A model generated the notes under the pieces. That model saw only the letters and a list, made by a program, of their open reading frames with translations, was not told the origin of the DNA and made no database searches. Made by a program: the position numbers and the translations under genes. Shown here piece after piece: positions 54,324 to 64,000 of a stretch of 64,000 bases of DNA (positions are counted from its first letter, which is position 1; the number at the start of each line of letters is the position of its first letter). The stretch is from assembly GCF_910592395.1 (NCBI RefSeq), contig NC_088322.1:12147431-12211430 (forward strand), written 5' to 3'. This DNA comes from Lineus longissimus (lineage: Eukaryota > Nemertea > Pilidiophora > Heteronemertea > Lineidae).

Positions 54324-57300
54324 ATGATGCCACAACGCACCATGTTGCTACGATCCTATCAGTTGACGATGTCACGGCGATGTAACCTTCTCATGATAGT
54401 CTTCCTCCTGATGTGGGTCGTTATACTCGTTAACGTGCTAATGATGTCATCTGGTAGTGGTAAGCAGCGGGAAAGCAAAGAAATCAAGGTGAGCTGCTGC
54501 ACCAGTCAGGATGAAAAACATAAACGTTTTGATTAAAATCATCATGAGACAAGCCCCTTATCAGAAGCCAAGGCAAAAGGTACCATATGACCAATCACTC
54601 ATGCCATTTCTCTTTGTTATCAGAGAGTTTTTTTCATGCCAGAGTACCACTACAAGTAACTGCGAGTTGTAACATGAACAAATGGATGATGGTGTATTTT
54701 CGATTTGCTTCGTACCGGAATTTCAGTAAAACTATGTCTACATGCACATATATGATGTCATTGTCATCATTATCATCATCATAAGCCGGTAATAATTTTG
54801 TAACTTATTATTAGTGCCTGAATTTCTGTAATAGTTTGAACCTTGGAACCTTGCACTAACATACCAAGCACATTTTGGGAAGGATGATTATCTTGGTCTC
54901 AACGATATATTATCAAAATTTAGTACAAAAGTCACTATTTTCAGGAAGAGATTATAAAGATGAGTGTCCAGTATGTGAAAGCCCTTGCCGACGAGAACAA
55001 AGAAACCATCGACGGTCCTTACGCTGGCCGATTTACTGGATATGGTGAATGAAGGAATTACTTTTTTGGCATGTTATGTCTGGTATGGGAAGTTAGGCGA
55101 GACTTTTTTTATTTGTTGGTGCTCGGATCCACCGACCTCCCGATGTCCGAAATAAGAAAAAAAATAAAATTTTTATATCTAGCCAGTCTCGGATCCGCCG
55201 ATTCGAACATTACCGATTTTACAAAAAAAAAATTTTTTTATTTTATTTTGAGCTCCGACGCCCGACAGTAACTTAAAAATCAAAATTCAACATGATTGAA
55301 TTAAAATTAGCTTCGTCCGATTGATCATTGGAATCGAAAGTGCGAATGCCAGACCAGCTCTGCCAGACCTAGACTGGTTCTTGTCCTTTCCTAATGCATC
55401 CACAGTCAGAGTCAGGGCCTTGCAGGGTTTCTTCATGAAAACCGCATTAGGCCTTGAAACTGATTATGTAGAATTTACACGCGTCTAACTCTTAAACACC
55501 CTTCGTAAATTCGGCCCATAATGTTTTAGCTGTTTTTAACAAATGACTACGTCACTTTCTCATAAATCGGTAAGGTTTTCGAATCGAAATGCACATTTTC
55601 TAGAAATTGATGGTTTAATCCCGCCCGGATGGCTCGCCTGGGTGCCGTTTTCGTTGATGATGTCACAACATGAATATTTTCGCGGTGTTTTACATTCAGC
55701 GATTTTATAATAAATCTAATCAAAAATGGAAAATTTGAGCTTTACATTCATGACATTTGTGATCAACAATTAAAAACGGACATATTTCCGTTGTAAATCA
55801 CATCATAGCATCACTTTAAGCCTATCTCTGTAACTTGTTCTGAAATATTTTTCCAGATCTGAAAAAGACTCTGGCAGTTCTACTAGAGAACGTCTTAGAA
55901 AGACTGAACAGAATCGAGACGCGATTTGAGTTGACCGTAAAGAATGGATCCCTCAAATCAAATGAAACCACATCACCACTGACACAGCTACAAAATCTCA
56001 AGGACCCGATAGCCGCGAATGGTAAGATTCTATTGCACCAATCTGTACCAGTTTGCAACTTTTATACCAGGGTGGGAAAGTTATTTCACACATTAGATCC
56101 CATTTACAGGGATGAGACATGCCGATTTCTGTAGGATTTCCATTTTCCCCTTTTAAACAAGCTTAACTTGACAGGGTTAGAAAACGATCTATACATCGTC
56201 TCTCCATAGAAATTTTTGAAATCGGACAAGTGATAACCATTTTGAGGCATATTTTGCAAGTTGAGGCAGTCCTCTTTGCTCTGGGCGCTCCACTGTCATA
56301 TCTCTGCTCTTATTTCTTGATTTCTGATTTCTTCCAGACCTAATTCTCGGCAAAACGGAAGAGTGCATTCTGACAGATAAAGAGCTTGCACGTTTTCCAA
56401 GTTGTTTAGAAAAGCGAAAGGTAAGTGTCTCGAACTCTATATCCTTCTTTCTGCCTTCTACACAGGGCGGTCAAATTTCGGATTTTGAGCAGATTTCAGA
56501 CTTTCAGATGGCTTCTCCCGGCTTCACACCCTGTGTTTTAACCCATTGAGCTAGCGTCCTTCAGAGTCAAACCCCAATCGCCTGGTTCGACCTTTGTGCC
56601 CAGCTCTCTGACCACTTTTAGCCATTGATTTCTCATAATATTCACAAAAAGATACTTTTGATTTCAGTGGATGCGATCATTTTGGAAATCTGACAAATGT
56701 TATGGTGATTATGGTGTGGACGGCTCAGAATGCTCTATCATTATATACCTCAGCGAAGTTGAACACTGGTGTCCAGTATTGTCATGGAGAAAAGCTATGA
56801 TAAAGAATACCACAGAAGACCTGCGACAGGTTGGTATGATTTTTAAACCTAAAAGTGATTCCCACATTTCTATAGGGATTTGTGCTGATCTTTCTTGGTC
56901 ATGCAGTGTTAGTGAAAAGCTCTTTACAACAACTGTAACAGTATAGCCTACGTGACTAGGTCACCTTACTGCTAAGACACTCTGGTCTATCGAGGAGGTG
57001 CTCCTACAGTGCTGCACTCTCTTGGCCCTGTGAGGTACTTCGTGACAACTGTGACAGCCGTCCTTATAAAAAATAACGAATGAACTCCTATATCAGCTGT
57101 CTTTATCTTCATTATCTTTTCAAAATCCATTTTGAAAAAGTTGTTTTTGAGGCACCCCAGTATGATTTCTTTTACTTGAGAACTGTTTCCACTTTCCACA
57201 ATTAAAAAGGTTCTGCCTACTAATGGTTTATACCCTGCCTCAAAACCTTGTGACTTGTGTAGGGTCCCCCGACTATGATAATTTTATGAACTACCGGAAT

Positions 57301-60300
57301 CTGATGATTGACTCATGTCTTTGTCATGACTGTTCAAATTATTGAAAAATTATCATTGTTATTGCAGATTGCCACCCTGCGCTATGACATCACCGACCTG
57401 ATGAACATACTCACGGATCCTGGTAAACAGAGTTACGATTGGATCAAGATGCGCATACAGCGCATGTGGCCTGGTTGGGTCAAGGCCATCAAGAGTCTCG
57501 CAGCAAAACAAGTGATGACCAATATCTCAAAGAAAAAGGTGGGAATTATGATACTTTTAACCCCTTTAGCGCATCAGGCCAGACCAATGTTCGTATTTGA
57601 CCGACAGAGATTGTCAGTTAGTCTCTTTACGGCAAGTTAAACTGATAACTGATAGCCATGTTTGTGTACAAGAGTGCACATTTGGCATCAGGGATGCACT
57701 TTTTGTTTTTCTAGGGGAGGGCCCCAGACTCCCTCATTTCCAATATCACGCATTTGGTAGTCTCTGCTGGGGGCAACACCCCCTCCCTCATCGTCCCTTT
57801 CCTAAATTTCTGGATCAGCCACTGAAACTGAAATTCTCAAACGAAAGTATTCTTCGATGGTAGCGCAGCAATTTCTTTTCTCAAAAATGTAATCCAATTC
57901 TCCATTCGCTTAATACAGATACTTATCCATCTTGGCCTACTTACAAAGGCTGTATCAATGCGCTTTGCTGAGAAGGCCTTCAAAGGGGGCCCACTTGGGG
58001 AACTTGTCCAGTGGAGCGACGTCATCACATGTTTATATATTCTCGGCCACGATTTGACAATCACTCACGAGATTGATCAGCTGACGCCGTAAGTTTTATT
58101 AATACTCTGTCGAAATTTATATCTACCCAATCTTGTTGCAGAACCTTGCCAATCCGTACTACTTTTGTTTATATTATATGTTATTATTATGTGGTTGTAA
58201 ATATGAAACATGTTTCTGTAGGATTCCTAGCTCTCAAAATTACAAGAACAAAATGACGCATGTTTTGAACCCAGATTTGAAGCCAACTGAGTTGCCAACA
58301 ATTGCTGTTTTGCACATTGGAACGAACTAATTCTAGTAGGGAGTCCAGTTCAAGTACCAACTACATATCTAGCGACACGATGCACAGACAGATGCTGGGT
58401 ATTAACACGGATGCACCGGGAAAGGGTTGAGCACCATCTCTGCCATCTCTGGAGACTGGAGCAGACAATCTCAGAGGTGCAGTGGTCCGACCAAAGGTCC
58501 ATTCCACTTGACAAGACCGCAGTGCCACTTCCCTGTTCCTCCTCGAATAACAATAGCCGCACTTACACCACCTGAAAATGGACCACCAATCTTGGTTCGG
58601 GAACCAATGCCGCACCATCGAAAATCCACCAAGCGCTTACACCAGCGCTGCAGCTAGTTATAAAATCCGGCTACAGATGGCGCGCAAACAATAAGCAGAA
58701 AGCGCCATTTCGAAAACGCCACCTGGAGCCGAACCATCTAACTAGCTAATTGCCGATCCATTTGCGCTTACACCACGACAAAGCCGAGCTTTCAACAAGC
58801 CGGGCGAATTTGGACCATCAAGCTTGGTGGGACAAATTCGCTCGGCAATTTGTATCGGCAATGGATTGCCGAACCAATTTGTCGCGGCAATGTGGTGGTG
58901 TACGTGCAATTGGTCCACCAATATTTCGTGGTGTAAGCGCAGCTACTATCATGCAACTTGTTTTTCACAATCATTTCCTTCTCGAGTTATATCCGGCGGC
59001 ACAGTCAGGGCTTTTCCAACTGTCCACCTCGTCCCTGGAACCGGATAGATCTTATATACACCGACATTCTCGGACTTCGTCAGTTGCGGCGGATCGCACG
59101 CACAGCCTATCCACGTATTAGGTTGGTAAGATTTCAACGTCTGTGAGGCTGTGCTTTTTGTCTTGTTGCATTGCATACAGGCTTGCATCTTTTACTCATT
59201 ACAGGCCAAATCTGGTCCTGAATGGGAGAATTCCTCTTCGCTTGTTGGCTAGATGTGTGTATTGCTATTAGCCTGATAACTGTGTCTGATGTTTTTCATT
59301 TTGCTTTGGCGGCCATTTTTTCATGTTGTGCATTTTTCGTAAATTTCTCGTTAACGGCTTTAAATTTGCACCTGGTACTTAGTAACTTTGTCCAGCTGCC
59401 GAATAATTTTAATGGATATCTGATGCTTTCCTTAGGGACTTGCTTTAAATTTAGAAGAGATCCCACAACCTCCATCAAAGAGAAAGCTGATGTTGAGGTG
59501 AGCTCACTGCTGGACTTGGGCTTCAATCAATGCATAAATTTATAACTTAAGGGTTCACCACCTCGAACTTAAAAAAAGCACTTAGAACTCCTTCAATCAA
59601 AATGAAGTGAATGTCAATTTCAAGGGTGGAAGCCTGTTTTCTGAAAAACAAAGAACAGACTCCCACCCTTGAAATTGGCATTGCCTTCGCTTTGAAAGAA
59701 TTTTCATTGCTTTGCCACTTCACGGAACTATAATGTTATATTTTCACAGGTTACAAAAGTAAGAAGTCCTGAATTTGCCTTCTAACGTCCGGAGCCTTTA
59801 TTCTAAAACTGCTTCACAAGATTTAAAACGCCAAAGTCATAGTTGATAAAAGTAGTTCGTCGGGATGACGATTCGTGCACGTGACTAGAAATAGACACGT
59901 GCTGACACGCTGTTTTATATCCACGTGCAGCTTTGTCTGCACCAATCAGGGGGCAACGTTGATGCGTCTCCATCCAATGAGGAGCCGCATCAATGCTGAC
60001 GCAATTGATCACATAATTGATCACGCTGGGGAGAATGGAGAATTATAAGTAGACCGTGGGAATTTTCCACGATTACCCACCAGTATCTTATCTGAACCCA
60101 ATTCCAATAATCCCGCACACTTAATTCCAAGAATTACACATTACAGTGCTACTCATAAGAAAGGTTTTACAATTACTATACAATAATAACACCAGACAAC
60201 GAAAAGTCACTAGGCCAAATGTGTGGCGAACTCTGATAATTTTTCCGTCCAACTTCCTCTCTCTGCATGCTGTTCCTACCCTTTATATATGTTGTGGCCG

Positions 60301-63300
60301 TTTTTATTTTGGCTTGCAGATTTTTTGATGTTTCCAAGCATGCCAAATCCTCGTGTTTAGCAAGAAATGCCGACTCTGTCAACTTGATGTACACCGATAT
60401 AATAGGTTTGGTGCAAATACTTGCACAACCTGGATATTTTCACTTCAAAGACAGGTAAATTGAGAAGGGAGAGTTCACGCAATGTTGAGAATGTCAGTTT
60501 TAATTATAGAACTTGCTGGCAGCATGTATTGCATGATTGATAGAAAATATTTTAGTAGTCAGTGCATGGAGCTATGTTCTGGTAACGAGGTTGACCCGAG
60601 AGTTTAAGAGTAACCCATCCACTTTAGAAAGACAATGTTGGGTACAAATTGGTGAACTATTACTAGGTACCGGTATTTAGAATTGTTTTTTTCCACTACA
60701 ACAAGAGATCATGAAATATATATCTCTTAGTGACTTTTAATATCAGGAAAATAATCGAGCCAATCTGTACTTCGTACATATTCATCAAGAGGTTAATCCT
60801 ACCTGTGGTGAGTATGTTGCAGCAGTGGAAAATTCATCTTCTTTGCTTGGGCAAGTATATCCATTGGGGAAAAAAAACTGGGGACAGATTGCTGAGGTGT
60901 AATTGTCTTTGATCGAATTGTACATTTCCTCGTTCATTCAGTTGTCTCTTTGTCTTTCAGTTGTACCTTCCGTGTGGTTGACTCCTTCGGCACGGAACCC
61001 GGATTCAACTTTGACCAGTACGCCAAAAAACACAAGCTCATCTCGGGCTGGGGAAGACACAACCTATGGCCGAAACAGTTTTATAATATGTTCCGTGAGT
61101 GTTGCCAATATTTTTGGTATCTCCGATATTTTTCAAATTTTTACTTAAAATGTTTAAGGATGTGGCTCTAACAAGCTGAAAGTGAAACGATCATAGCCTT
61201 CGATTTTCTGTTTATGGCTATTCGACACAACCAGGCCTATTTCTCTTATAAACCTGGTTGTCCCCTCCTGAGTCTCCAAATTTCTGCTTTTTCAGCACAC
61301 ACCCCGGACAATACATTCCTCGGTTTCGTTGTAGAACACTCAGAGAACCTGACGAGTACGACGAATCGCAAGAGGAAGAATCAGGCGCTCGTTTACGGGA
61401 AAAACGAGTACATGTGGGAGGGGAAACGGACGTATTTAGACATTATTCATAAATATGTTGATGTCCACGGGACGGTGGCGCTCGGTGGGAAGAAGAGTAA
61501 GGTCGTGCCGCCTTATGTGCAAAATCATGACATTTTGTCTGGGAAAGATTTGATGGTCCTATTGAAGGAATCTAAGGTATAAAAGTCTATTGGACTCGTG
61601 CAGTGATCCATACCCAGTGCTAATTTCCATTAAATGTGCCACCTTGAGAAAGAACAAGATGTCTCACCTCTATCTGTGCGAAAAAGGGGATTTCCCAATT
61701 ATATTTTGCCATGAATGTGTTTTTTTTTAAAGGCTTTATTCATGGGCGTCACTTGGCGTTACAAACAGGAAATTGATATAGTCTGGCCAATGGTTACTAT
61801 ATGTGTCTTTACCCATTTTTCCTTGTCAAATAATAATGCTAATGTTTTTTTTCCCCAGTTATTTATAGGTTTAGGCTTCCCATATGAAGGGCCTGCTGCT
61901 CTTGAGGCAATTGCTAATGGTGCTATATTTCTAAATCCAAAATTTAACCCACCGCACAGTGGTCTGAATACACGGTTCTTCAAGGGAAAGCCCACCCTTC
62001 GAGAGGTCAGTGATAGCTATTGTATGAGTTTGGTCACTCGTGTTTTCACTCAGCAAGTAGACGTGTGAAAAATGGTCACAACTACAATTTTTAGGACCAT
62101 CTCCAAAGCACGAAGAAGAAAAAATGCTTTGACAGATAAATTTACTGTGTTCAGCCCTGAATTGTGGATTTTTGCTATTGTTCATTGTTTACCGTAAGTT
62201 CTTCTAATCAGTTTTGGAAAATGTCCTTGGTTTCCGTCAAAGCAAGGCCTGTCATGCAGTTTCTATCCATATGTGCAACAATATTGTTGTTGAAATGCAC
62301 GCTCAAGGGGTATTTGATAGGTAATGAAATGGACACGCCTTACCTTTGACTGTTTCTGATGAATTTTCATTGCTATTTCAGTTAACCAGTCAACACCCTT
62401 ATGCAGAGAATTATATTGGAGAACCATATACCTTCACTGTTAATATCAGCAACTCCACTCAGATAGAGGAAGCTGTCCAAAATGCCCTCCAAAAAGCAGA
62501 TGTAAGTAGAACAGGGATACATTACTTGTGACCTCGGGTCAATCATTTTACATGAGGAAACCAGCCCTGTAAAAATTATCTCCTAACCATCCCCCACCAA
62601 CTAATGGAAAATGCCTTAGATGCCGGGGGGGGGGGGGGGGGATATTTGATGAGGGGAGAGTTTCTGAGGAATAGTTTATTGACTTTAGCTCTCAGCTTAT
62701 CTGAGCCAGGTAACCTCCTGCTGAGTTGCCGGACCAAAGACTGAGGTCAACATATGTTGTTACATAACCGATCTTGCTATCACATCCTGGTTGCCTTGAA
62801 GTCGACTAAATTACTTCTAATTTTGCCTCATCACAGTAAATTAGTCATAAGTGTTATCACTGGTTACGCTGGCCATTAGGTAGATAAGGTAAATATGCCG
62901 ATCATCACTGTGTGTAGTATCAGCGGGGTACTTGAAGTTGGAGGGCGACTTAATATTTTACAGGGCTGGTTTCCTCATGCCTCAATTTCCAAATCGTGCT
63001 CTATGTCTTCCTTGTTTATACTGAGTCTGCTTTCTGTTCCAGGAAATTCAGCCTCATCTTCCATATGAATTTACAGAAGAGGGTAATCTCCAGCGTATAA
63101 ACGCGTTAGTTCAGAATCAAGATTTCTGTGATCCAGCCGCCCAAAGATGGCCGCCCCCCTCAGCAATTAGTTATTACTTGGGTGCCGTTGGCAAGTCCTG
63201 TAAGCAAGTCTGCCAAACCAAAGGTGAGGTCAACTGGTTACAGTAATTTCCTGCCGATTTAGTATGACTTTCCCCCATCAAGACCAATTTAGGTTACATT

Positions 63301-63744
63301 CTTGTATTATAAGGTAGCATTTCTACCTTCGACACCATATTGAGCTTTTTCCAACAGGCATTATTGTGTATGATGCACATGAAGGTGAGTAACCCCCCCC
63401 CCCCCCCAAAAAAGAAATGTGTTTCTGTGTGTATGGGATTAGTTTACTTCTCAATCAAGCAATTTTAACAGTTCAATTCCTTTTCAGATCTCATTTGCGA
63501 ACCTACTTATCTTCGAGACATCAATAGTCAGAAGGATTTCGAACTACGAGGTGTTAAATGTGAGTCGATCACAAACTCGGACGATCTTTATTATCCTGCT
63601 ATAGATGTGAAAACTAAGGCATGTACATTCCAATCACAGGAGCTTTTGTATAGCTGTGTTGGGCAGCATCCCGAAATGATGCGTGTTTGCGCATGTCGGG
63701 ATTATATCAAAGGACAGTCAGCTTTATGTAAAGATTGTCTATGA
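54324..63744 (+). CDS. MGAT5: Alpha-1,6-mannosylglycoprotein 6-beta-N-acetylglucosaminyltransferase A (MGAT5)
   Basis: Golgi type II membrane enzyme that adds the beta-1,6-GlcNAc branch to N-glycans (GnT-V). Coding exons: 54324-54488, 54945-55044, 55857-56021, 56338-56420, 56668-56829, 57368-57538, 57919-58088, 59005-59121 (8A) or 60320-60454 (8B), 60961-61094, 61296-61576, 61859-62005, 62382-62501, 63043-63223, 63358-63384 (optional), 63488-63744. With 8A and the optional exon this gives 759 aa (human 741). Residues 20-41 form the signal anchor (CNLLMIVFLLMWVVILVN). A stem follows (PYAGRFTGYDLKKTLAVLLE), then a lumenal cysteine-rich part (WMRSFWKSDKCYGDYGVDG) and the catalytic region. GGPLGELVQWSD contains the Glu (about 310) equivalent to the human catalytic base. 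Then come GLGFPYEGPAALEAIANG and the C-terminus VCACRDYIKGQSALCKDCL. An acceptor at 54246 shows an upstream untranslated exon. Confidence 0.95.
55115..55250 (+). repeat. Two-unit diverged tandem repeat, A/T-rich
   Basis: CTCGGATCCACCGACCTCCC and CTCGGATCCGCCGATTCGAA each start a unit of about 70 bp ending in long A and T runs. Located in MGAT5 intron 2. Confidence 0.55.
58763..58941. mobile_element. Foldback MITE in MGAT5 intron 7
   Basis: TGCGCTTACACCACGA (58763-58778) and its exact complement at 58926-58941 bound a 179-bp element. Further inward complementarity is visible (AATTTGGACCATC / ATTGGTCCACC). A related GCGCTTACACC word occurs upstream at about 58645, suggesting another damaged copy. 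No clear target duplication. Confidence 0.75.
59005..59121 (+). CDS. MGAT5: MGAT5 alternative exon 8A
   Basis: 117 nt, entered in phase 2 after an AG at 59003-59004 and left in phase 2. It encodes GFSNCPPRPWNRIDLI, YTDILGLRQL and a tail YPRIS joined to CTFRVVDSFG. It corresponds to human SGCPTVGDRIVELIYIDIVG. The frame-keeping donor is GTTGGT at 59122. A stronger-looking GTAAGA begins 4 bases later (59126) and would shift the frame. A foldback MITE ends 63 bases upstream. Confidence 0.75.
   Translation, partial: SGLFQLSTSSLEPDRSYIHRHSRTSSVAADRTHSLSTY
59548..59740. mobile_element. Foldback MITE, family A copy 3 (diverged)
   Basis: Begins TAAGGGTTCACCACC. Its core folds strongly on itself: TTTCAAGGGTGGAAGCCTGT pairs with AACAGACTCCCACCCTTGAA. 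It shares the TTAGAACTCCTTCAA segment with copy 1. Located between MGAT5 exons 8A and 8B. Confidence 0.7.
60320..60454 (+). CDS. MGAT5: MGAT5 alternative exon 8B
   Basis: 135 nt with the same phases as exon 8A (2 in, 2 out), a good acceptor (TTATTTTGGCTTGCAG) and a GTAAAT donor. It encodes FFDVSKHAKSSCLARNADSV, then NLMYTDIIGLVQILAQP and a tail YFHFKDS joined to CTFRVV. The YTDI-GL core and the single cysteine align with exon 8A and with human MGAT5. Nucleotide similarity between the two is low, so the duplication is old. Confidence 0.78.
62551..62979. mobile_element. TIR element in MGAT5 intron 12
   Basis: A 24-bp perfect inverted repeat, 62551-62574 (CATGAGGAAACCAGCCCTGT...) with 62956-62979, encloses 429 bp that includes a G run of about 18 bases. 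No ORF. The target duplication is not clear because the ends are themselves palindromic (CATG). Confidence 0.8.
63358..63384 (+). CDS. MGAT5: MGAT5 optional 27-nt exon 14
   Basis: Acceptor TTTTTCCAACAG and donor GTGAGT surround 27 nt encoding GIIVYDAHE in phase 1/1. Skipping it joins VCQTK directly to DLICEP, which matches the human layout VCQESQLICEP, so the exon is an insertion relative to vertebrates and leaves the frame intact either way. Confidence 0.65.
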
Positions 63745-64000
63745 TTAAAGTAATGGACTAGTCTGTCCATACGTCTCTGATTATTTTGAAAATGAACAAT
63801 TTTGCATTGTATGTACCGGGTCCTGAAGCATTACTAGACCCTTGTTGGCAGTGCTTGTAGCTCGCACCCACTCGCCATCTTTGCTGAGATCACAACTTTG
63901 TAGGCTAGTAGTAGTCATGAGTTCTAAAAATTGTTGAGATGGTTGTGTTCTTGTGGAAATGCTGGTGCGCTAGCTGAGAGAGCAGTGCTCTTTGCGAGTG
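63745..64000 (+). other. MGAT5: MGAT5 3' UTR start
   Basis: Sequence after the TGA at 63742-63744 up to the window edge. No AATAAA is visible; an ATTAAA overlapping the stop codon is too close to be the main signal. The transcript probably continues beyond the window. Confidence 0.6.

Overview
The window is nuclear DNA of an animal, most likely a marine invertebrate bilaterian. Genes are split by many GT-AG introns. The non-coding DNA is rich in palindromic TACATGTA-type words, poly-purine runs, short terminal-inverted-repeat elements, tRNA-like SINE pieces and 5'-truncated LINE tails. Protein lengths and exon phases match bilaterian orthologues closely. I cannot name the species. No operons, CRISPR arrays or prokaryotic signals are present.

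Layout: (1) 1-5.4 kb is gene-poor, with weak, unrecognised minus-strand exon candidates and a tandem segmental duplication (about 2.17-3.92 kb). (2) 5419-10467 (+) is a complete ZC3H15 gene (11 coding exons, 417 aa), with a MuDR-like non-autonomous transposon in intron 7. (3) 11.9-16.9 kb is a large degenerate minisatellite (unit about 65 bp). Its orientation flips near 15.5 kb, and it is bounded by an 18-bp inverted repeat. (4) 17286-27692 (-) is a complete ULK4 pseudokinase gene (22 coding exons, 1286 aa). (5) 28387-49554 (+) is a complete neurobeachin-like gene (NBEAL1/NBEAL2 co-orthologue, 42 coding exons, 2742 aa). It is head-to-head with ULK4, with 694 bp between the start codons. (6) 49.6-54.3 kb is intergenic with several foldback elements. 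(7) 54324-63744 (+) is a complete MGAT5-type alpha-1,6-mannosylglycoprotein 6-beta-N-acetylglucosaminyltransferase gene (15 coding exons in one isoform, 759 aa).

I built every gene model by hand from splice sites, phase and remembered family sequence. Each of the four summed coding lengths is a multiple of three and close to the human protein length, which supports the exon chains. The genes are not one pathway: ZC3H15 is a DRG1-partner zinc finger protein, ULK4 a ciliary/cytoskeletal pseudokinase, NBEAL a BEACH-domain trafficking scaffold and MGAT5 a Golgi glycosyltransferase. Their human counterparts lie on 2q (ZC3H15, NBEAL1, MGAT5) and 3p (ULK4, NBEAL2), so the cluster may record an old linkage.

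The most interesting observation is a pair of phase-matched alternative exons (8A and 8B) in MGAT5. Both encode the same catalytic-domain segment. A skippable 27-nt exon lies further downstream. The inverted minisatellite block and the transposon with intact 9-bp target duplications come next.
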